From positions 1 through 64,000 of the forward strand of contig NW_023366920.1 of the NCBI RefSeq assembly GCF_902167145.1: a stretch of DNA of 64,000 nt. The letters are read 5' to 3'. Source of the DNA: Zea mays (taxonomy: Eukaryota; Streptophyta; Magnoliopsida; Poales; Poaceae). The position numbers and the translations under genes were made by a program. Positions 24,151 through 33,099 of the stretch are shown one piece after another (within the stretch, counting starts at the first letter, position 1; each line of letters starts with the position of its first letter). The notes under the pieces were generated by a model. The model searched no databases, was not told where the DNA came from, and saw only the letters and a program-made list of their open reading frames with translations.

Positions 24151-25500
24151 CTATGGCAAGGAAACATATGTGGGGTGAGGTGTATGAGCGTTTGGTCGAT
24201 GATCAATGGCCACACAACCCCCATTTTTGCCGAAAATAGCCATGAGCGACCATTTTCAATAATACTAGAGGCTAAGACCTACGGATTTTTGACCAAGAAA
24301 TGGTCTCCACCAGAAATCCAAGAATGTGATCTATGGCAAGGAAACATATGTGGGGTGAGGTGTATGAGCCTCTGGTCGATGATCAATGGCCACACAACCC
24401 CCATTTTTGTCGAAAATAGCCATGAATGACCATTTACAATAATACCGAAGGCTAACAACTACGGATTTTTGACGAAGAAATGGTCTACACCAGAAATCCA
24501 AGAATGTGATCTATGGCAAGGTAACATATGTGGGGTGAGGTGTATGAGCGTCTGGTCGATGATCAATGGCCACACAACCCCCATTTCTTGGTTAAAAATC
24601 CGTAGGTGTTAGCCTTTGGTATTATTGAAAATGGTCGTTCATGGCTATTTTCGACAAAAATGGGGGTTGTGTGGCCATTGATCATCGACCAGAGGCTCAT
24701 ACACCTCACCCCACATATGTTTCCTTGCCATAGATCACATTCTTGGATTTCTGGTGGAGACCATTTCTTGGTCAAAAATCCGTAGGTCTTAGCCTTCGGT
24801 ATTATTGAAAATGGTCATTCATGGCTATTTTCGGCAAAATGGGGGTTGTGTGGCCATTGATCATCGACCATAGGCTCATACACCTCACCCCACATATGTT
24901 TCCTTGCCATAGATCACATTCTTGGATTTCTGGTGGAGACCATTTCTTGGTCAAAAATCCGTAGGTGTTAGCCTTCGGTATTATTGTAAATGGTCATTCA
25001 TGGCTATTTTCGACAAAAATGGGGGTTGTGTGGCCATTGATCATCGACCAGAGGCTCATAAAAAATGGGGGTTGTGTGGCCATTTATCATCGACTAGAGG
25101 CTCATAAACCTCACCCCACATATGTTTCCTTGCCATAGATCACATTCTTGGATTTCTGGTGGAGACCATTTCTTGGTCAAAAATCCGTAGGTCTTAGCCT
25201 CTAGTATTATTGAAAATGGTCGCTGTTAGCCTTCGGTATTATTGAAAATGGTCATTCATGGCTATTTTCGACAAAAATGGGGGTTGTGTGGCCATTGATC
25301 ATCGACTAGAGGCTCATACACCTCACTACACATATGTTTCCTTGCCATAGATCACATTCTTGGATTTCTGGTGGAGACCATTTTTTGGTCTAAAATCCGT
25401 AGGTGTTAGCCTCTAGTATTATTGAAAATGGTCGCTCATGGCTATTTTCAAGGTCGCTCATGGCTATTTTCATAAAAAATGGGGGTTGTGTGGCCATTTA
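22300..25500 (-). repeat. Segmental duplication, ~2443-bp offset
   Basis: Two rare unit-truncation junctions recur with the same offset: CTCATAAAAAATGGGG near 22613 and 25056, and GGTCGCTGTTAGCC near 22780 and 25223. The two copies (about 22.3-23.1 kb and 24.8-25.5 kb) therefore descend from one segment. The edges are approximate, and the part between 23.1 and 24.8 kb is not duplicated here. Confidence 0.75.
24151..24586 (+). repeat. Forward K180 patch
   Basis: About 2.4 forward units from CTATGGCAAGGAAACATATG to AACCCCCATTT. The right junction shares CCATTT with the reverse-polarity CCATTTCTTGG that follows. Confidence 0.92.
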
Positions 25501-26301
25501 TCATCGACCAGAGGCTCATACACCTCACCCCACATATGTTTCCTTGCCATATATCACATTCTTGGATTTCTGGTGGAGACCATTTCTTGGTCAAAAATCC
25601 GTAGGTGTTAGCCTTTGATATTATTGAAAACGGTCATTCATGGCTATTTTCGGCAAAATGGGAGTTGTGTGGCCATTGATCATCGACTAGAGGCTCATAC
25701 ACCTCACCCCACATATGTTTCCTTGTCGTAGATCACATTCTTGGATTTCTGGTGGAGACCATTTCTTGGTCTAAAATCCGTAGGTGTTAGCCTCTAGTAT
25801 TATTGAAAATGGTCGCTCATGGCTATTTTCGACAAAAATGGGGGTTGTGTTGCCATTGATCATCGACCAGAGGCTCGTACACTTCACCCCACATATGTTT
25901 TCTAGCCATAGATCATAATCTTGGATTTCTCGTGGAGACCATTTCTTGGTTAAAAACTCGTACGTGTTAGCCTTCGGTATTATTGTAAATGGTCATTCAT
26001 GGCTATTTTCGGCAAAATGGGGGTTGTGTGGCCATTGATCATCGACCAGAGGCTCATACACCTCACCCCACATATGTTTCCTTGCCATAGATCACATTCT
26101 TGGATTTCTGGTGGAGACCATTTCTTGCTCAAAAATCCGTAGGTGTTAGCCTTCGGTATTATTGAAAATGGTCATTCATGGCTATTTTCGACAAAAATGG
26201 GGGTTGTGTGGCCATTGATCATCGACCAGACGCTCATACACCTCACCCCACATATGTTTCCTTGCCATAGATCACATTCTTGGATTTCTGGTGGAGACCA
26301 T
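24587..26301 (-). repeat. K180 knob satellite array, reverse, up to the retrotransposon
   Basis: Reverse-polarity units, including a divergent one at about 25850-25935 that shares CACTTCACCCC and CATAATCTTGG with units near 11.7 kb. The last unit is cut after GGTGGAGACCAT by the LTR retrotransposon and resumes at 35732 with TTCTTGGTC. Confidence 0.94.
26297..26301. repeat. Left target-site duplication (ACCAT) of the retrotransposon
   Basis: ACCAT immediately precedes the LTR's TG terminus and is repeated at 35727-35731. Removing the element and one copy restores the ordinary K180 stretch GAGACCATTTCTTGGTC. Confidence 0.97.
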
Positions 26302-26500
26302 TGAAAGGGAATTAGGCTTACACCTAGTTCCTATATAATTTTGGTGGTTGAATTGCCCAACACAAATCTTTGGACTAACTAGTTTGTTCTAGTGTATAAG
26401 TTATACAGGTGCAAAAGGTTCACACTTAGCCAATAAAAAGACCAAGTGTTGGGTTCAACAAAAGAGCAAAGGAGCAACCGAAGGCTCCTCTGGTCTGGCG

Positions 26501-26990
26501 CACCGGACTGTCCGGTGCACCACTGGACAGTGTCCGGTGCACCAAAGGACTTCAACGCGAACTCGTCGCCTTCGGGAATTCTCCAGAGCCAGCGCGCTAT
26601 AATTCACCGGACTGTCCGGTGTACACCGGACAGTGTCCGGTGCTCCAACGGGACGCGGCTCAGGAACTCGCCAGCCTCGGGAAATCAGAGCGGCTGCTCC
26701 GCTACAATTCACCGGACATGTCCGGTGTGCACCGGACTGTCCGGTGCATCCACGGAGCAACGGCTACTTCGGCGCCAACGGCTACCTGCGATGCATTTAA
26801 TGCGCGCGCAGCGCGCGCAGAAGTCAGAGTCGCCCATGCCGGCGCACCGGACAGTGAACAGTGCATGTCCGGTGCGCCACCGGACATCGAGGCAGGCCCA
26901 GAAGTCAGAACTCCAACGGTCAGATTCCAACGGCACTGGTGACGTGGCAGGGGCACCGGACATGTCCGGTGTGCACCGGACTGTCCGGTG
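26501..26990. promoter_or_regulatory. Cluster of CACCGGAC...GTCCGGTG palindromes in the 5' LTR
   Basis: Perfect palindromic boxes CACCGGACTGTCCGGTG lie at 26501-26517, 26605-26621, 26730-26746 and 26974-26990. CACCGGACATGTCCGGTG variants are at 26710-26727 and 26954-26971. CACCGGACAGTGTCCGGTG is at 26624-26642, and a copy with a wider spacer is at about 26845-26874. Such palindromes upstream of the TATA box are a described hallmark of Sirevirus LTRs and are thought to be cis-regulatory; binding factors are not known to me. Confidence 0.9.
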
Positions 26991-27039
26991 CGCCATCGAA
27001 CAGACAGCCTCCACCAACGGTTATTTTGGTGGTTGGGGC

Positions 27040-27047
27040 TATAAATA
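27040..27047 (+). promoter_or_regulatory. TATA box of the 5' LTR (TATAAATA)
   Basis: TATAAATA lies about 575 bp before the LTR end, downstream of the palindrome cluster, as expected for the U3 promoter. It sits in the loop of an 11-bp perfect inverted repeat, GGTGGTTGGGG at 27028-27038 and CCCCAACCACC at 27048-27058. Transcription probably starts about 25-35 bp downstream. Confidence 0.8.
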
Positions 27048-27616
27048 CCCCAACCACCCAACCATTCATTGCATCCAAGTTTTCCACTTCCCAACTACTT
27101 ACAAGAGCTCTAGCATTCAATTCTAGACACACCAAAGAGATCAAATCCTCTCCAAATTCCACACAACGCCCTAGTGACTAGAGAGAGAGATTTGCTTGTG
27201 TTCTTTCGAGCTCTTGCGCTTGGATTGCTTTCTTCTTTCTTGATTCCTTCATTGCGATCAAACTCACTTGTAATTGAGGCAAGAGACACCAAACTTGTGG
27301 TGGTCCTTGTGGGAACTTTGTGTTCCAAGTGATTGAGAAGAGAAAGCTCACTCGATCCGTGGGATCGTTTGAGAGAGGGAAGGGTTGAAAGAGACCCGAC
27401 CTTTGTGGCCTCCTCAACGGGGAGTAGGTTTGAGAGTACCGAACCTCGGTAAAACAAATCCGCGTGTCACACTCTTCATTTGCTTGCGATTTGTTTTCCA
27501 CCCTCTCTCGCGGACTCGGTTTCATATTTCTAACGCTAACCCGGCTTGTAGTTGTGTTTATATTTGTAAATTTCAGTTTCGCCCTATTCACCCCCCCCCT
27601 CTAGGCGACTATCAAT

Positions 27617-27632
27617 TGGTATCAAAGCCAGG
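27617..27632 (+). other. Primer binding site (initiator tRNA-Met type)
   Basis: TGGTATCAAAGCCAGG begins two bases after the LTR end. It matches the usual plant copia PBS, complementary to the 3' end of initiator Met tRNA, except for one base (A where G is usual at the ninth position). It primes minus-strand DNA synthesis. Confidence 0.9.
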
Positions 27633-27662
27633 TTCTTCATTAGAGCCTAACCGCTCGAAGTA

Positions 27663-30356
27663 ATGTCGGGAGATCACGCCAAGAAGGAGATGGAGACCGG
27701 CGAAAAGCCCACTACAAGCCACGGGAGCACTTCATCGGAAGAGTCCCGCACTAAGAGGAAGGAGAAGAAGAAGAGCTCCTCCAACAAAGGGAAGGAGAAG
27801 AAATCTTCTTCTCACCACAAAGAGAAGAAGGAGAAATCTTCCTCTCACAAGCCGCATCGGAGTGGGGACAAGCACAAGAGGATGAGGAAAGTCGTCTACT
27901 ACGAGACCGACACTTCATCAACATCCACCTCCGGCTCCGACGCGGCGTCCGTCACTTCTAAACGCCAAGAGCGTAAGAAGTATAGTAAGATTCCCCTAAG
28001 CTACCCTCGCATTTCTAAACATACACCTTTACTTTCCATCCCATTAGGCAAACCACCAACTTTTGATGGTGAATATTACGCTAGGTGGAGCGATTTAATG
28101 CGATTTCATCTAACCTCGCTCCACAAAAGTATATGGGATGTTGTTGAGTTTGGTGCACAGGTACCGTCCGTAGGGGATGAAGACTATGATGAGGATGAGG
28201 TGGCCCAAATCGAGCACTTCAACTCTCAAGAAACAACAATACTCCTCGCCTCTTTAAGTAGAGAGGAGTATAACAAAGTTCAAGGGTTGAAGAGCGCCAA
28301 GGAGGTTTGGGATGTGCTCAAAACCGCGCACGAGGGAGATGAGCTCACAAAGATCACCAAGCGGGAAACGATCGAGGGGGAGCTCGGTCGGTTCCGGCTT
28401 CGCAAAGGGGAAGAGCCACAACACATGTACAACCGGCTCAAGACCTTGGTGAACCAAGTGCGCAACCTCGGGAGCAAGAAGTGGGACGACCACGAAGTGG
28501 TTAAGGTTATTCTAAGATCTCTCATTTTCCTTAACCCCACTCAAGTTCAATTAATTCGTGGTAATCCTAGATATACTAAAATGACCCCAGAGGAAGTTAT
28601 CGGGAATTTTGTAAGTTTTGAGTGCATGATCGAAGGCTCGAGGGAGATCAACGAGCTTGATGATCCCTCCACATCCGAAGCTCAACCCGTCGCATTCAAG
28701 GCGACAGAGGAAAAGGAGGAGTCTACACCAAGTAGACAACCAATCGATGCCTCCAAGCTCGACAATGAGGAAATGGCGCTCGTCATCAAGAGCTTCCGCC
28801 AAATCCTCAAGCAAAGGAGGGGGAAAGACTACAAGTCCCGCTCCAAGAAAGTTTGCTACAAGTGTGGTAAGCCCGGTCACTTTATTGCAAAATGTCCATT
28901 ATCAAGTGACAGTGACAGGGATAACGGCAAGAAGGGCAAGAGGAGAGAAAAGAAGAGGTACTACAAGAAGAAGGGCGGCGATGCCCATGTTTGTCGGGAG
29001 TGGGACTCCGACGAGAGCTCAAGCGACTCCTCCGACGACGAGGACGCCGCCAACATCGCCGTCACCAAGGGACTCCTCTTCCCCAACGTCGGCCACAAGT
29101 GCCTCATGGCAAAGGACGGCAAACGGAAGAAGGTTAAATCTAACTCCTCCACTAAATATGAGTCTTCTAGTGATGATAATGCTAGTGATGAGGAGGATAA
29201 CTTGCGATCTCTTTTTGCCAACCTCAACATGCAACAAAAGGAAAAACTTAATGAATTGATTAGTGCCATTCATGAAAAGGATGATCTCTTGGACACTCAA
29301 GAGGACTTCCTTATTAAAGAAAATAAGAAGCATGTTAAGGTTAAAAATGCTTATGCTCTAGAAGTAGAAAACTGTCAAAAACTATCTAGTGAGCTAAGCA
29401 CTTGCCATGAGATGATTGACAACCTTAGAAATGAAAATGCTAGTTTAAATGCTAAGGTTGATTCTCATGTTTGTGATATTTCAATTCCCAATCTTAGAAA
29501 CAATAATGATGATTTACTTGCTAAGATTGAAGAATTGAATGTATCTCTTGCTAGCCTTAGATTAGAAAATGAAAACTTGATTGCTAAGGCTAAAGATTTT
29601 GATGTTTGCAAAGTTACAATTTCCGATCTTAGAGATAAGAATGATATATTACGTGCTAAGATTGTTGAACTTAATTCTTGCAAACCATCTACATCTACCA
29701 TTGAGCATGTCACTATTTGTACTAGATGTAGAGATATTGATGTTGATGCTATTCATGATCACATGATTTTGATTAAACAACAAAATTATCATATAGCAAA
29801 ATTAGATGCTAAAATTGTCGAGCATAACTTAGAAAATGAAAAGTTTAAATTTGCTAGAAGTATGCTCTATAATGGGAGACGCCCAGGCATCAAGGATGGC
29901 ATTGGCTTTCAAAGGGGAGACAATGTCAAACTTAATGCCCCTCCTAAAAGATTGTCCAACTTTGTTAAGGGCAAGGCTCCCATGCCTCAGGATAACGAGG
30001 GTTACATTTTATACCCTGCCGGTTATCCCGAGGACAAAATTAGGAGAATTCACTCTAGGAAGTCTCACTCTGGCCCTAATCATGCTTTTATGTATAAGGG
30101 TGAGACATCTAGCTCTAGGCAACCAACTCGTGCTAAGTCGCCTAAGAAGAAAACTCCTATTGCATCAAATGATCATGATATTTCTTTTAAAACTTTTGAT
30201 GCATCTTATGTTTTGACTAACAAATCCGGCAAGGTAGTTGCCAAGTTTGTTGGGGGCAAACACAAGGGGTCAAAGACTTGTGATTGGATACCCAAAGTTC
30301 TTGTTTCTAATGCCAAAGGACCCAAAACCGTTTGGGTACCTAAAGTCAAGAACTAA
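27663..30356 (+). CDS. gag: Sirevirus Gag polyprotein (897 aa), intact
   Basis: Gag forms the virus-like particle and packages the element's RNA in the cytoplasm. The ORF starts at the first ATG after the PBS and runs 897 codons without a stop. The N-terminus (about residues 8-115) is Lys/Ser/Glu-rich and low in complexity. Residues ~134-323 (from FDGEYYARW) are the copia-type gag/UBN2-like capsid domain. A CCHC zinc knuckle with C398, C401, H406 and C411 is followed by acidic Ser/Asp-rich stretches. Residues ~513-733 are Leu/Asn/Lys-rich with heptad-like spacing, a predicted coiled coil. NGRRPGIKDGIGFQ begins at residue 737, and the C-terminus is basic. This long tail is typical of Sireviruses, some of whose Gags are reported to bind dynein light chain LC8. 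The frame closes with TAA 13 bases before the open part of pol, which is in another frame. Confidence 0.95.
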   Translation: MSGDHAKKEMETGEKPTTSHGSTSSEESRTKRKEKKKSSSNKGKEKKSSSHHKEKKEKSSSHKPHRSGDKHKRMRKVVYYETDTSSTSTSGSDAASVTSKRQERKKYSKIPLSYPRISKHTPLLSIPLGKPPTFDGEYYARWSDLMRFHLTSLHKSIWDVVEFGAQVPSVGDEDYDEDEVAQIEHFNSQETTILLASLSREEYNKVQGLKSAKEVWDVLKTAHEGDELTKITKRETIEGELGRFRLRKGEEPQHMYNRLKTLVNQVRNLGSKKWDDHEVVKVILRSLIFLNPTQVQLIRGNPRYTKMTPEEVIGNFVSFECMIEGSREINELDDPSTSEAQPVAFKATEEKEESTPSRQPIDASKLDNEEMALVIKSFRQILKQRRGKDYKSRSKKVCYKCGKPGHFIAKCPLSSDSDRDNGKKGKRREKKRYYKKKGGDAHVCREWDSDESSSDSSDDEDAANIAVTKGLLFPNVGHKCLMAKDGKRKKVKSNSSTKYESSSDDNASDEEDNLRSLFANLNMQQKEKLNELISAIHEKDDLLDTQEDFLIKENKKHVKVKNAYALEVENCQKLSSELSTCHEMIDNLRNENASLNAKVDSHVCDISIPNLRNNNDDLLAKIEELNVSLASLRLENENLIAKAKDFDVCKVTISDLRDKNDILRAKIVELNSCKPSTSTIEHVTICTRCRDIDVDAIHDHMILIKQQNYHIAKLDAKIVEHNLENEKFKFARSMLYNGRRPGIKDGIGFQRGDNVKLNAPPKRLSNFVKGKAPMPQDNEGYILYPAGYPEDKIRRIHSRKSHSGPNHAFMYKGETSSSRQPTRAKSPKKKTPIASNDHDISFKTFDASYVLTNKSGKVVAKFVGGKHKGSKTCDWIPKVLVSNAKGPKTVWVPKVKN

Positions 30357-30381
30357 AATTGTTTTGTAGGTTTATGCATCC

Positions 30382-30432
30382 GGGGGCTCATGTTGGATAC
30401 TCGACAGCGGGTGCACAAACCATATGACAGTG
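30382..30432 (+). other. Aspartic protease active site of Pol
   Basis: The pol frame reads GSCWILDSGCTNHMT, with the catalytic Asp codon at 30403-30405. D-S-G-(A/C)-T-N-H-M is the copia protease signature. The protease cleaves the Gag-Pol polyprotein in the particle. The first in-frame ATG (30424) comes after the active site, so the protease cannot be translated from its own ATG. Confidence 0.93.
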
Positions 30433-30780
30433 GAGAAAAGGATGTTCTCCTCCTATGAGAAAAACCAAGATCCCCAACGAGCTATCACATTCGGGGATGG
30501 AAATCAAGGTTTGGTCAAAGGTCTTGGTAAAATTGCTATATCTCCTGACCATTCAATTTCCAATGTTTTTCTTGTAGATTCTTTAGATTACAATTTGCTT
30601 TCCGTTTCACAATTATGTCAAATGGGCTACAACTGTCTATTTACTGATGTAGGTGTCACTGTCTTTAGAAGAAGTGATGATTCAATAGCATTTAAGGGTG
30701 TGTTAGAGGGTCAGCTATACTTAGTAGATTTTGATAGAGCTGAACTCGACACATGCTTAATTGCTAAGACTAACATGGGT

Positions 30781-31464
30781 TGGCTCTGGCACCGCCGACT
30801 AGCCCATGTTGGGATGAAGAATCTTCATAAGCTTCTAAAGGGAGAACACATTTTAGGACTAACAAATGTTCATTTTGAGAAAGACAGGATTTGTAGTGCA
30901 TGTCAGGCAGGAAAGCAAGTTGGAGCCCATCATCCACACAAGAACATCATGACGACCGAAAGACCACTGGAGCTCCTACACATGGACCTATTCGGCCCGA
31001 TTGCTTACATAAGCATCGGCGGGAGTAAGTATTGTCTTGTAATAGTGGATGATTATTCTCGCTTCACTTGGGTATTCTTTTTACAGGAAAAATCTCAAAC
31101 CCAAGAGACCTTAAAGGGATTCTTGAGACGGGCTCAAAATGAGTTTGGCTTAAGGATCAAGAAAATAAGAAGCGACAACGGGACGGAGTTCAAGAACTCT
31201 CAAATCGAAGGCTTTCTTGAGGAAGAGGGCATCAAGCATGAGTTCTCTTCTCCCTACACCCCACAACAAAATGGTGTAGTGGAGAGGAAGAATCGAACTC
31301 TATTAGACATGGCAAGGACCATGCTTGATGAGTACAAGACTTCGGATCGGTTTTGGGCCGAGGCGGTCAACACCGCTTGCTACGCCATCAACCGGTTGTA
31401 TCTACACCGAATCCTCAAGAAGACATCATATGAACTCCTAACCGGTAAAAAGCCCAACATTTCA
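30781..31464 (+). other. GAG-pre-integrase and integrase core of Pol
   Basis: The zinc-binding HHCC site has His codons at 30790 and 30805 (HRRLAH) and Cys codons at 30892 and 30901 (CSAC). The catalytic DD35E triad is complete: Asp at 30985 (HMDLFGP), Asp at 31174 (RSDNGTEF) and Glu at 31282 (NGVVERKNRT), with 35 residues between the last two. Integrase inserts the cDNA and makes the 5-bp target duplication. The reading frame stops at 31465, before the C-terminal integrase region is complete; that region continues in the same frame to about 31.7 kb. Confidence 0.93.
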
Positions 31465-31467
31465 TAA

Positions 31468-32110
31468 TTTAGAGTCTTTGGTAGCAAATGCTTTATTCTT
31501 ATTAAAAGAGGTAGAAAATCTAAATTTGCTCCTAAGACTGTGGAAGGCTTTTTACTTGGTTATGACTCAAACACAAGGGCATATAGGGTCTTTAACAAGT
31601 CCACTGGACTAGTTGAAGTCTCATGTGACGTTGTGTTTGATGAAACTAACGGCTCTCAAGTAGAGCAAGTTGATCTTGATGAGATAGGTGATGAAGAGGC
31701 TCCGTGCATCGCGCTAAGGAACATGTCCATTGGGGATGTGTGTCCTAAGGAATCCGAAGAGCTTCCAAAAGCACAAGATCAACCATCCTCCTCCACGCGA
31801 GCATCTCCACCAACTCAAAATGAGGATGAGGCTCAAGTTGATGAATTAGAAGATCAAGCAATTGAGCCACCTCAAGATGATGGCAATGATCAAGGGGGAG
31901 ATGCAAATGAGGAAGACAAGGAGGAAGAGGAACAAAGGCCGCCACACCCAAGAGTCCACCAAGCAATCCAACGAGATCACCCCGTCGACACCATCCTCGG
32001 CGACATTCATAAGGGGGTAACTACTAGATCTCGTGTTGCACATTTTTGTGAACATTACTCGTTTGTTTCCTCTATTGAGCCACACAGGGTAGAGGAAGCA
32101 CTACAAGATT
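31468..32110 (+). other. Integrase C-terminus and acidic linker to RT
   Basis: After the TAA the frame continues with [10 protein letters not shown] and [18 protein letters not shown], the conserved region after the integrase core in copia elements. A stretch of about 100 residues rich in Asp, Glu, Pro and Gln follows (31740-31960), which is the usual variable linker between integrase and RT. No catalytic residues are expected here. Confidence 0.85.
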
Positions 32111-32112
32111 CG

Positions 32113-32860
32113 GATTGGGTGGTGGCGATGCAAGAAGAGCTCAACAACTTCACTAGGAATGAGGTATGGCATTTAGTTCCACGTCCTAACCAAAATGTTG
32201 TAGGAACCAAATGGGTCTTCCGCAACAAGCAAGACGAGCATGGTGTGGTGATAAGGAACAAAGCTCGACTTGTGGCCAAGGGATACTCCCAAGTCGAAGG
32301 TTTGGATTTCGGTGAAACCTATGCACCCGTAGCTAGGCTTGAGTCAATTCGTATATTATTAGCCTATGCTACTTACCATGGCTTTAAGCTTTATCAAATG
32401 GACGTGAAAAGTGCCTTCCTCAATGGACCAATCAAGGAAGAGGTCTATGTTGAGCAACCTCTTGGCTTTGAAGACAGTTAGTATCCTAACCATGTCTATA
32501 AGCTCTCTAAGGCGCTTTACGGGCTCAAGCAAGCCCCAAGAGCATGGTATGAATGCCTTAGGGATTTCCTTATTGCTAATGGCTTCAAAGTCGGAAAAGC
32601 CGATCCTACTCTATTCACTAAAACTCTTGACAATGATTTGTTTGTATGCCAAATTTATGTTGATGATATCATATTTGGGTCTACTAACGAATCTACTTGT
32701 GAAGAATTTAGTAGGATCATGACACAAAAGTTCGAGATGTTGATGATGGGGGAGTTGAAGTATTTTCTAGGATTCCAAGTCAAACAACTCCAAGAGGGCA
32801 CCTTCATCAGCCAAACAAAGTACACTCAAGACACTCTAACCAAGTTTGGGATGAAGGATG
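32113..32860 (+). other. Reverse transcriptase domain of Pol, interrupted by TAG
   Basis: It begins around [12 protein letters not shown] and has the first catalytic Asp in [11 protein letters not shown] (codon 32401) and the YVDD box at 32656-32667. KALYGLKQAPRAWY, a copia RT hallmark, follows the TAG at 32479-32481. The stop thus separates the first catalytic Asp from the YVDD pair, so the truncated product cannot polymerise DNA. Confidence 0.94.
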
Positions 32861-33099
32861 CCAAACCCATCAAGACACCCATGGGAACTAATGGGCATCT
32901 CGACCTCGACACGGGAGGTAAGTCCGTGGATCAAAAGGTATACCGGTCGATGATAGGTTCATTACTATATTTATGTGCATCTCGACCGGACATTATGCTT
33001 TCCCTTTGCATGTGTGCAAGATTCCAATCCGACCCTAAGGAATCCCACCTTACGACCGTAAAACGAATCTTGAGATATTTGGCTTATACTCCTAAGTTT

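Larger units (their letters stand above)
26302..27614 (+). repeat. 5' LTR of the Sirevirus (1313 bp)
   Basis: It starts TGAAAGGGAATTAGGC and ends GGCGACTATCA, just before the PBS. It contains a cluster of CCGGAC/GTCCGG palindromes (26501-26990), a TATA box at 27040 and a run of nine C's near 27591. It is the promoter copy. Against the 3' LTR I count substitutions at 26566, 26705, 26854, 26878, 26894, 27314, 27399 and 27437; it also keeps 19 bp near 26972 that the 3' copy lacks. Confidence 0.97.

Noticed and set aside
1..26301. Dozens of 60-240 codon ORFs across the K180 arrays on both strands
   Set aside because: They are frames of one 60-codon satellite unit repeated head to tail, broken at varying units by stops, present on both strands and without any known domain.
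26780..26825. GCGCGC-rich palindrome (TGCGCGCGCAGCGCGCGCA) as a possible origin or separate regulatory site
   Set aside because: It is present in both LTRs and might form unusual DNA, but nothing supports a function beyond LTR composition.
26446..27591. ORFs up to 226 codons inside the 5' LTR, and matching ones at 34575-35731
   Set aside because: They run through palindromes, the TATA box and transcribed LTR sequence in several frames on both strands; high GC content and repeats explain them. No recognisable protein domain.
28254..30216. ORFs of 60-200 codons overlapping gag in other frames
   Set aside because: They are shadows of the 897-codon gag frame, which has the capsid domain and zinc knuckle.
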